From contig NZ_QARE02000007.1 in the NCBI RefSeq assembly GCF_003052515.2, positions 186,001 to 250,000 on the forward strand: 64,000 nt of DNA, in the 5' to 3' direction. The position numbers and the translations under genes are program-made. A model generated the notes under the pieces. It did not search any database. It was not told the origin of the DNA and saw only the letters and a list, made by a program, of their open reading frames with translations. The stretch is from Pseudomonas sp. RIT409 (lineage in GTDB: Bacteria > Pseudomonadota > Gammaproteobacteria > Pseudomonadales > Pseudomonadaceae). Below, piece after piece: positions 57,846 to 64,000 of this stretch; position 1 is the stretch's first letter, and the number at the start of each line of letters is the position of its first letter.

Positions 57846-58138
57846 AATGAGTTTTCCTTGGGGTCATTGAAGTAGTCATTCTGCGAAGGTCGTTTATTTC
57901 CGCATACTGTCAGAAATGACAGTTTTGCTATCGATTGGAAGTAACCACGAGATTGCTTATTGCGCAACGTGGACCAAGCACTTGGTTGCTCGATACTCGG
58001 TGACTGGCGCTGTCGCGCGCGACCCATGCCAGTCGCGTGACTGTTTGAACTTCCTTCCGGGTCATGGTCCAACGCGTGTTTATCCGGCCATGCCATTCTT
58101 CTCGGTGGCAGGGTTTCCTGGAAAGTGAGGTGAATGCA
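57846..58138. other. Divergent intergenic region with a perfect palindrome
   Basis: A 293-base gap between the minus-strand secreted-protein gene and the plus-strand DUF2780 gene. It carries ACTGTCA-GAAA-TGACAGT at 57906-57923, a 7-base perfect inverted repeat around four bases, 61 bases upstream of the minus-strand gene. It is a candidate operator of unknown owner. Confidence 0.45.
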
Positions 58139-58699
58139 ATGAAGGTTTCGATGAGAGTCGCGCGCGGTGTCTCGCTGGCGGCATTGATGGCGCTGGCGAC
58201 CAGCCCGGTATTCGCTTTCAATCTGAATGACGCGGCCAATGCCGTTTCCAATGCCACCGGTGGTCAGCAGAAAGCCACGGCCGCACCGGAAGCCGCTGGC
58301 CTGCTCAACGCACTGGGTAGCCAATTGAACGTGACGCCGCAACAGGCGGTGGGTGGCACCGGCGCACTCCTGGGGCTGGCCAAGAACAAGCTTTCCAGCA
58401 ATGACTTCTCACAGCTGAGTCAATCGGTACCCGGGCTTGATCAGCTGTCCGGCACCTCCGCCCTCGGCAGCTTGGGAGGGCTGAGTGGCATGCTCGGCAA
58501 CGCGGGAAGCCAATCGGCGGTCAACAATGCGCTGGGCAACGTGCAGAGCATGGGCGACGTGAACAAGGCGTTCAGCGCGTTGGGCATGGACAGTGGGATG
58601 GTCAGCCAGTTTGTCCCGGTGATCCTGCAGTACCTCGGGCAGCAAGGTGCCAGTGGATCGGCCCTGTCGGCGCTGAGTGGAGTCTGGGGCGCGAAATAA
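58139..58699 (+). CDS. DUF2780-family secreted protein
   Basis: A 186-residue exported protein with signal peptide (LMALATSPVFAFNL). The mature part is rich in Gly, Ser, Leu and Ala with repeated Leu-Gly-Ser segments (LGSLGGLSGMLGNAGS) and the DUF2780 helices LLNALGSQLNVTPQQAVGGT and FVPVILQYLGQQGASG. The family is uncharacterised (VcgC/VcgE). GAGGTG lies seven bases before ATG 58139. The 25 in-frame codons upstream precede the signal and are excluded. Confidence 0.82.
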   Translation: MKVSMRVARGVSLAALMALATSPVFAFNLNDAANAVSNATGGQQKATAAPEAAGLLNALGSQLNVTPQQAVGGTGALLGLAKNKLSSNDFSQLSQSVPGLDQLSGTSALGSLGGLSGMLGNAGSQSAVNNALGNVQSMGDVNKAFSALGMDSGMVSQFVPVILQYLGQQGASGSALSALSGVWGAK

Positions 58700-58821
58700 C
58701 TACGAAGCCATTGGCAACCCTGCCGGGCAAGCTTTCCGGTGACATCTCAGGCCCGTCGACGAAGACCTCGGCGGCTCTGAGATAGCCGCGCACAGGCCCC
58801 CTTTGGAGGCCTTGCACCGCT

Positions 58822-59715
58822 TCAGGAGCGCGAGCCGTCTTCCCGCAGCGCCGCGATGCGCTCATCCTTCTCGATCCACAGCTGGTTGACCCATTCCTGC
58901 ACATACTCACGAAATACCGGATCGTTCTCATAGTCGCCTTGCCATAACGCGGGTTCGAGTACGCGGGTCTCGATGTCGACGATCACCCGGGGCACCTGGC
59001 CGGAGATCAACTCCCAGAAGCCTGGGATGTGTGGCTGCGGGTACACCACGGTCACGTCCAGGATGGCATCCAGTTGTTCACCCATGGCAGCCAGCACGAA
59101 GGCGACGCCACCGGCCTTGGGCTTGAGTAGGTAGCGATAGGGCGATTTCTGCTCGGCATGCTTCGCGGGCGTGAAACGGGTGCCTTCGAGGTAGTTCACC
59201 ACGGTCACGGGTTGGCGTTTGTACAGTTCGCAGGCCTGGCGGGTGATTTCCAGATCCTGCCCTTTGAGCTCCGGGTGTTTGGCCAGGAAGGCCTTGCTGT
59301 AGCGCTTCATGAACGGGTAATCCAGGGCCCACCACGCCAGCCCCAGAAACGGCACCCAGATCAGCTCTTTTTTGAGAAAGAATTTGAAGAACGGCGTGCG
59401 GCGGTTGAGCGCCTGCACCAATGCCGGGATATCCACCCACGACTGGTGGTTACTGATGACCAGATAAGAGGTGTCGCCGCGCAGATTTTCATCGCCCCTG
59501 ATCTCCCAGCGTGTCGGAATGCACAGCCTGAAAATCAGCTTGTTGATCTCGATCCAGGTCTCGGCGATCCACATGACCGCCCATGAGCAGCGATCGCGCA
59601 TTTCACTCTGAAACACCAGTTTGAGCAGCGCGAAGACCATCAGAGGTCCGAACAACACCAACGTGTTGAGCAGCAGCAACAAGGTAACGGCAATTCCGGT
59701 GAGCAAATAACGCAT
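58822..59715 (-). CDS. PlsC-family acyltransferase, YihG-like
   Basis: A 297-residue membrane-anchored acyltransferase. It has an N-terminal helix (LTGIAVTLLLLLNTLVLFGPLMVFALL), the NHxxxxD motif in VISNHQSWVDI, then ELIWVPFLGLAWWALDYPFM, and the EGTR motif in NYLEGTRFTPAKHAEQKSPY. This is the pattern of YihG, a minor lysophosphatidic-acid acyltransferase. The predicted topology puts the active site on the cytoplasmic face. It is convergent with the DUF2780 gene. Confidence 0.88.
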   Translation of the reverse strand: MRYLLTGIAVTLLLLLNTLVLFGPLMVFALLKLVFQSEMRDRCSWAVMWIAETWIEINKLIFRLCIPTRWEIRGDENLRGDTSYLVISNHQSWVDIPALVQALNRRTPFFKFFLKKELIWVPFLGLAWWALDYPFMKRYSKAFLAKHPELKGQDLEITRQACELYKRQPVTVVNYLEGTRFTPAKHAEQKSPYRYLLKPKAGGVAFVLAAMGEQLDAILDVTVVYPQPHIPGFWELISGQVPRVIVDIETRVLEPALWQGDYENDPVFREYVQEWVNQLWIEKDERIAALREDGSRS

Positions 59716-59909
59716 ACATCACTCAAGGTCGGGAGTGGGGCGGCAATGATAAGCAGCCTGAGCATCTGAGCCAAATCCGACTGTCGCCGACAAATGTTTC
59801 ACTTGATTACCTGTAGGGTCACGATGTTTGTTTGTAAGCGAACCCTACGCAAAGTTGCGGTCTAAAATCGGGCTCATGCAACGTCCCACCATCGAGAGGA
59901 AATGGTTAC

Positions 59910-60410
59910 GTGAAATCCCTTCTGGCGCTTCTGTCTTTGCTGGTGTTGCCCGTCATGGCCGCTGAGCCCACGATTTATGGCCGTTACGAATACATCCAGG
60001 TTTCTGAGCTGGGTGAAACCTTCAAGGCGAAGATGGACACCGGCGCACTCACCGCCTCGCTGTCGGCCAAGGACATCGAAATGTTCAAGCGTGATGGCGA
60101 TGACTGGGTGCGCTTCCGTCTCGCCACCAAAGATGCCGACAACAAGGTCTATGAACACAAGGTGTCGCGCATCAGCCGCATCAAAGGGCGGTCGGATGGC
60201 GAAGATGAAGACGAGCCGGTCGACCCGACCAAGCGTCCAGTCGTGGACTTGGAGCTGTGCCTGGGTGACGTCAAGCGCACCGTCGAAGTCAACCTGGTGG
60301 ACCGTAGCCACTTCAACTACCCGCTGCTGATCGGCGCCAAGGCCCTGCGCGAGTTTGGCGCAGCGGTGAACCCGGCGCGCCGGTATACCGCCGACAAGCC
60401 AGAGTGCTGA
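59910..60410 (+). CDS. Retropepsin-like (RimK-associated zinc-protease family) secreted protein
   Basis: A 166-residue exported protein. After the signal peptide (LLVLPVMAAEP) it has the aspartyl-protease-like AKMDTGALTASLSAKDIEMF motif, DLELCLGDVKRTVEVNLVDR and YPLLIGAKALREFG. This matches the family annotated as ATP-dependent zinc protease / putative retropepsin, found in many Gammaproteobacteria. The start GTG 59910 has GAGAGGA nine bases upstream. Cellular role is not known. Confidence 0.83.
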   Translation: MKSLLALLSLLVLPVMAAEPTIYGRYEYIQVSELGETFKAKMDTGALTASLSAKDIEMFKRDGDDWVRFRLATKDADNKVYEHKVSRISRIKGRSDGEDEDEPVDPTKRPVVDLELCLGDVKRTVEVNLVDRSHFNYPLLIGAKALREFGAAVNPARRYTADKPEC

Positions 60411-60425
60411 CGACACCGCAGACCG

Positions 60426-61055
60426 TTACGCGGGCGGCATCGTCTCCTTCATCGAGGGCCGCTCACTGATCTCGTAAAACCAGTTGGCCAGCCGTGGGAA
60501 GCTGCTGCGCCAACCCAGGTCCGGCTGGCGGAAATCGAGATAGCCCAGGGCGGCGGCGAGGCTGATCGCTGCGATGTCGAAGTTCGAACTCAACTCGGTC
60601 ACCGCTTCGGTTTCGAAATAGGACAGCGAGCGAAAGATTTTTTCCCCTTGGCTGTCCTGCCAGTCGGTCCAGCGCTTCGCTTCGGGGCGCAGATAGGTTT
60701 CATAGCGAATCAACACCGCCGCGTCGAGAATGGCATCCGCCAGCGAGGCCAGTGTCAGGCGTCTCCAGCGCGCGAATCCATCCCGCGGTATCAGCGGATT
60801 GCCGACATGCTGGTGATCCAGATAATCGAGAATGACCCGACTGTCGTGAATCACATTGTCATCCGCCAGACGCAGGGCTGGGATCTTGCCGCAGGGATTG
60901 TCGTGACAGACTTGCGCGTCGGGGCTGACCGGCGTGACGGTGACTGGTTTGAGGCTGACCCGATCTGTCTGGCCGGTTTCGTGAAGCAGAAGCATTACTT
61001 TGCGTGCGAAAGGCGAAGCGGCGCTGTAGTACAGCGTCATGCTGGGGGCAGACAT
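60426..61055 (-). CDS. Glutathione S-transferase
   Basis: A 209-residue GST. The N-terminal thioredoxin fold has MTLYYSAASPFARKVMLLLH, the glutathione-binding cis-proline in NPCGKIPALRLADD and IHDSRVILDYLD; the helical C-terminal domain ends FPRLANWFYEISERPSMKET. The start at 61055 (MSAPSMTL) gives AGAGGA a spacing of six; the alternative at 61061 would sit directly on the ribosome site. The substrate is unknown. The long open frame extending to 61433 is out of family. Confidence 0.88.
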   Translation of the reverse strand: MSAPSMTLYYSAASPFARKVMLLLHETGQTDRVSLKPVTVTPVSPDAQVCHDNPCGKIPALRLADDNVIHDSRVILDYLDHQHVGNPLIPRDGFARWRRLTLASLADAILDAAVLIRYETYLRPEAKRWTDWQDSQGEKIFRSLSYFETEAVTELSSNFDIAAISLAAALGYLDFRQPDLGWRSSFPRLANWFYEISERPSMKETMPPA

Positions 61056-61198
61056 TGACATTCCTCTTTTCAAACTGGCCACCAAACGAGTCATCGGCTC
61101 GGCGTCCTTCACTGTGTCGGCATGGCGTGTGGATGGATGAGCCCGATTCGCACGCCATTTTTCACAAGGCAGCCACCCTTGTGCCGATCCGGTGCGGA

Positions 61199-61390
61199 TC
61201 AGGCCCGGCGCCGAACCAATAGCCCCTTCAGACTCAACCACGCCGGAATGCCCATGCCGAGCCACGACAGCACATCCCAGGCGCCATCGCCCAACAATGC
61301 GGCGAAAAGGCCGGTGGCAGTCAGCAGCGCGATCCAGATCGGGTTGCCGAAGGTTTTCCAGAAGGCGGGGTGTTTCTTGTGTCGAGTCAT
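61199..61390 (-). CDS. Small membrane protein coupled to the PepSY gene
   Basis: A 63-residue protein with two membrane helices (PIWIALLTATGLFAALLG, VLSWLGMGIPAWLSLKGLL) separated by GDGAWD, flanked by basic ends. Its start overlaps the PepSY gene stop by four bases (ATGA), and GGAGG precedes it, so translation is coupled. It resembles small helper proteins beside iron-uptake PepSY genes; its function is unknown. Confidence 0.82.
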   Translation of the reverse strand: MTRHKKHPAFWKTFGNPIWIALLTATGLFAALLGDGAWDVLSWLGMGIPAWLSLKGLLVRRRA

Positions 61391-62520
61391 GCCGCCTCCA
61401 CCGCCTGAGGGACATTCGCGCCCGCCGCTGCACGGCGACGTACCCACCACAGATAAAGACCGCTGCCGAGCACGATGATGGTCAGTACGTCGAGCAGGCC
61501 CCACAGTATCTTCATGGGCATTCCACCGTAATCGCCGAAGTGCAAGGGCTGCGACAACAGCAAGGCATCCATGTACCACGGGCTGCTGACGATCGCGGTG
61601 ACGCTCAGGTCCTTCGCATCGATCAATACCGGGGTCAGCAGATGCGACGTCAGGTGGGTGCTGCCCTTCATGAACACCGCATAGTGGTGCTCGCTGGAAA
61701 ACCGCGAGCCGGGAAACGCAATGAACGACGGTTCACTGCCGGGCACGGCAGTTCTGGCGATGTCCAGCAGGCGGGTGGCCGGGGCGCGTTCGGTCAGTGG
61801 CGGAGCATCGTGGTAAGGCGCGACCATCGCCGCGAGCGCATCATTGCGCCATTGGGCGATGACCAAATCGGCGCAGGCGTTGAGCACGCCGGTCAACCCC
61901 ACGACAAAGGCCCAGGTGAGCGTCACGACGCCGATCAGGTTGTGCAGGTCGAGCCAGCGCACGCGCGTCGATTTGTTCGGGCGCACGGTGGCGAAATCCA
62001 GCCGTCTCATGAAGGGGGCGTATAGCACCACTCCGGAAACAATCGCTAATACAAACAGCAAACCCATGAACGCCAACAGCAGCTTTCCGGGCAACCCGGC
62101 GTACATATCGACATGCAAACGCAGCATCACCATCATGAAGCCGCCGTTGGCCGAGGGCGTTTCGACCGCTTCCCCAGTACGCGAATCCAGCATGAACGTG
62201 TGGGTATCGTTGGGATCGCCGCCCGCCGTTTTGCCCATGAAGGCGTACATGCCGTTGGGTTCGTCTTCATCCCAGCCGAAGTACTGGACGACCTCGCCGG
62301 GACGATGGGCTTCAGCGGATTTCACCAATCGCTGAAGGTCCATGCGCGGGGTATCGGCCGGCATTTCCTTGATTTGCGGGGCATCACCCAGCAAATGGTC
62401 GATCTCGTGATGGAACACCAGCGGCAGACCGGTGATCGCCAGCATCAGCAGAAACAGCGTGCAGATCAGGCTGCTCCACGTGTGAATGAACGACCAGCGG
62501 CGGATGGTTTGGCTCTTCAT
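61387..62520 (-). CDS. PepSY-associated membrane protein (siderophore/iron-uptake type)
   Basis: A 377-residue inner-membrane protein with four predicted helices: SFIHTWSSLICTLFLLMLAI, LLLAFMGLLFVLAIVSGVVL, LIGVVTLTWAFVVGLTG and LWGLLDVLTIIVLGSGLYLW. A long periplasmic PepSY region lies between. HTW with HH/HEID histidines near the N-terminus may bind haem or metal, as in the FoxB/PiuB-like family, some of which reduce or process ferri-siderophores. It follows the TonB receptor gene on the same strand, separated by a terminator. Confidence 0.88.
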   Translation of the reverse strand: MKSQTIRRWSFIHTWSSLICTLFLLMLAITGLPLVFHHEIDHLLGDAPQIKEMPADTPRMDLQRLVKSAEAHRPGEVVQYFGWDEDEPNGMYAFMGKTAGGDPNDTHTFMLDSRTGEAVETPSANGGFMMVMLRLHVDMYAGLPGKLLLAFMGLLFVLAIVSGVVLYAPFMRRLDFATVRPNKSTRVRWLDLHNLIGVVTLTWAFVVGLTGVLNACADLVIAQWRNDALAAMVAPYHDAPPLTERAPATRLLDIARTAVPGSEPSFIAFPGSRFSSEHHYAVFMKGSTHLTSHLLTPVLIDAKDLSVTAIVSSPWYMDALLLSQPLHFGDYGGMPMKILWGLLDVLTIIVLGSGLYLWWVRRRAAAGANVPQAVEAA

Positions 62521-62546
62521 GGTGCGGGTACCCGGTTGAGCGAAAG

Positions 62547-62577
62547 CAAAAAGGGCCGCTGTAGCGAGCGGCCCTTG
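62547..62577 (-). terminator. Terminator/attenuator between the TonB receptor gene and the PepSY gene
   Basis: AAGGGCCGCT pairs with AGCGGCCCTT around GTAGCG and on the minus strand continues into a T run (CCCTTTTTGC). It is about 26 bases past the receptor stop and 27 bases before the PepSY start, so it could stop or reduce read-through. Confidence 0.8.
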
Positions 62578-62602
62578 TTTTCAGCAATGGGATTCTAAGC
62601 GA

Positions 62603-64000
62603 TTACCATTTGTAGTTCACGCTGGCGAGTACATTGCGGCGGTCGCCGGCATAGCAGTAGAAACCGTCACAGGTGGATAGGTATTCCTTGTCGAACACGT
62701 TATTGGCATTGACCGCCACGCTCAGGCCTTTGAGCGAAGTGTTCATGCGTCCCAGGTCGTAATGAACGGCAGCGTCGTAAACCGTATAGGACGAGCTGTG
62801 CCCGTCGTCGGTGTCTCGCACGAAGTCCAGGCTTCCGATCGCGATGTTGTCGGTTTCGCCGATGTAGCGTGCGCCGAAGCCCAGTCCGAAGCCATCCAGC
62901 AGCCCGGTATGAAAGGTGTAGTCAGCCCATACCGAGGCAGCGTTTTCCGGGGCGAGCGGCAGTGGACGGTTCTTGTCACGCGGGTCAGTGACCTTGGTCA
63001 TTTTGCTGTTGGCGTAGGTGTAGGACGCTGTGAGCTTGAGCTCGTCAGTGACGTTACCGACCGCTTCCAGTTCGAAACCGCGCACTTTTGCTTCACCCAA
63101 CGGGCGGGACGTGCCGAAGGTGTCGCTGAGCACGATGTCACGGCGGGTCAGGTCATACGCGGCGGCCGTGAACAGCATGTCGGTGCCTGGCGGCTGATAC
63201 TTGATGCCTGCTTCATATTGCTTGCCGGTTCCCGGCTTGAAGGCGCTGCTCTGGCCGGTCTGGGCGTTGGCCGCGCCACCTTGCTCGGCCTGGAACGACT
63301 CTGCGTAGGAGATATACGGGGTGAAGCCTGAGTCGAAGACGTAGCTCAGAGCCGCGTTGCCGGTGAAGGCACTGTCGGTGCGATCGTCGCGGTCATCGGC
63401 CAGGTTGTAGAACTTGGTTTTGGTCTTGAGCAGGTCCTGGCGACCGCCCAGCGTCAGGCGCCAATTGTCGAGCGCCATTTGATCCTGGACGTAGGCGCCG
63501 AAATCATCGGTTTTCTGGTTGTAGTTCTGAAATGCGAAATAGGAGACGTTGCTGAAGTCGAGACCATAAGGGTGGGTGATGATGTTGCCATCGGGCGCCG
63601 ATCCGAACAGCCATTTGTAATTGTGGTTGATGCGCTGGTAATCGGCGCCCAGCAGCAACGTGTGCTTGATGACGCCAGTGTCGAAGTTGGCTTCGAAGTT
63701 GTTGTCCAGCGCGAACTGACTGATGTCCTCGTTGACCACGTTGGCACCGCGGCTCAAGGTGCCATCGTCCTGGACGGCAAACGCACTGCCTCCCGAGGTG
63801 ATGGTCTGGAACGACAGATCGCTCTTGGTGTAGCGCAGGTTTTGGCGGAATTGCCACACGTCATTGAGGCGGTGTTCGAACGCATAGCCCAGCGAATAAT
63901 AGGTCCGGTCGTAGAACTCCCAGTCCGGATCACCGAGGTTCTCGTGGCTGCCGACCTTGCCCGCGGGCGTGGAAAGACGCGTGCCTTGCAGAGGCAGGAA
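62603..64000 (-). CDS. TonB-dependent siderophore receptor, partial
   Basis: The visible C-terminal 465 residues are the beta-barrel of an outer-membrane ferri-siderophore receptor; the signal and plug domain lie beyond the right edge. Barrel strands alternate in the usual way: ALDNWRLTLGGRQDLLKTKT, FTGNAALSYVFDSGFTPYIS, YEAGIKYQPPGTDMLFTAAA, ending with the C-terminal aromatic NVLASVNYKW. A pair of cysteines is in STCDGFYCYAGDRR. A shorter start at 63859 is only internal. The substrate is not deducible. It forms an iron-uptake group with the PepSY protein. Confidence 0.92.
   Translation of the reverse strand, partial: FLPLQGTRLSTPAGKVGSHENLGDPDWEFYDRTYYSLGYAFEHRLNDVWQFRQNLRYTKSDLSFQTITSGGSAFAVQDDGTLSRGANVVNEDISQFALDNNFEANFDTGVIKHTLLLGADYQRINHNYKWLFGSAPDGNIITHPYGLDFSNVSYFAFQNYNQKTDDFGAYVQDQMALDNWRLTLGGRQDLLKTKTKFYNLADDRDDRTDSAFTGNAALSYVFDSGFTPYISYAESFQAEQGGAANAQTGQSSAFKPGTGKQYEAGIKYQPPGTDMLFTAAAYDLTRRDIVLSDTFGTSRPLGEAKVRGFELEAVGNVTDELKLTASYTYANSKMTKVTDPRDKNRPLPLAPENAASVWADYTFHTGLLDGFGLGFGARYIGETDNIAIGSLDFVRDTDDGHSSSYTVYDAAVHYDLGRMNTSLKGLSVAVNANNVFDKEYLSTCDGFYCYAGDRRNVLASVNYKW

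Overview
The window is about 64 kb of chromosomal, GC-rich, densely coding DNA from a Pseudomonas species, most likely of the fluorescens/syringae side of the genus. The evidence is the whole-gene protein resemblances (CdhR, GbcA, DgcA, SoxBDAG and glutathione-independent FdhA, arranged much as in P. aeruginosa PA5385-PA5421), the metK/tkt/epd/pgk/fba block, and many intergenic REP doublets built on the GTAGGAGCGCGCTTGCCCGC core. No rRNA, tRNA, CRISPR array, transposase or integrase was seen.

Layout. (1) 1-3541: the start of a four-carbon sugar-acid (threonate-type) catabolic operon (otnK, ltnD) with its DeoR-type regulator, interrupted by a 1 kb AT-rich insert that carries one unknown gene and is bounded by two copies of the end of the regulator gene. 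(2) 3775-7768: a DMT transporter, a MAPEG protein, a haem lipoprotein, a DUF1090 protein and the signal-peptide-bearing DNA ligase LigB. (3) 8155-15798: one very large TcA-type insecticidal toxin-complex gene with no TcB or TcC partner in the window. (4) 16123-24848: one-carbon and central carbon metabolism. metK lies behind an ArsR-methyltransferase fusion regulator, and divergently tkt, epd, pgk, two small lipoproteins (one MliC-like) and fba follow. (5) 25043-28860: carnitine degradation (cdhB, cdhA, cdhC and divergent cdhR). (6) 29124-57442: glycine betaine catabolism. It includes the dgcA-dgcB-etfA-etfB block, gbcA/gbcB, glyA-soxBDAG-purU-fdhA, and some passengers (a methyl-accepting chemotaxis protein, a ZapA-like pair, ltaE, a TraX-like protein, alaC). 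(7) 57492-64000: small secreted proteins, a YihG-like acyltransferase, a retropepsin-like protein, a glutathione transferase, and an iron-uptake set (PepSY membrane protein, small membrane protein, TonB-dependent receptor cut by the right edge).

How the genes work together. Carnitine is oxidised by CdhA, CdhC converts the keto product to betainyl-CoA, and CdhB releases glycine betaine. GbcAB removes the first methyl to give dimethylglycine, DgcAB with its own EtfAB removes the second to give sarcosine, and SoxBDAG removes the third to give glycine. Released one-carbon units go through GlyA (serine), PurU (formate from formyl-THF) and FdhA (formaldehyde to formate). MetK makes S-adenosylmethionine and may be controlled by the fusion regulator through a perfect inverted repeat at 18372-18393.

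The items most worth a second look are: the duplicated regulator tail with only synonymous changes; an array of DnaA-box-like sites at 38281-38850 inside the betaine cluster; a peptidase-family protein in the dimethylglycine operon that has lost its HxD metal ligands; a DgcA with one iron-sulfur cysteine replaced by alanine; the orphan TcA gene with an AT-rich centre; and a second ZapA-type gene pair. Functions are inferred from sequence reading alone, with no database search.
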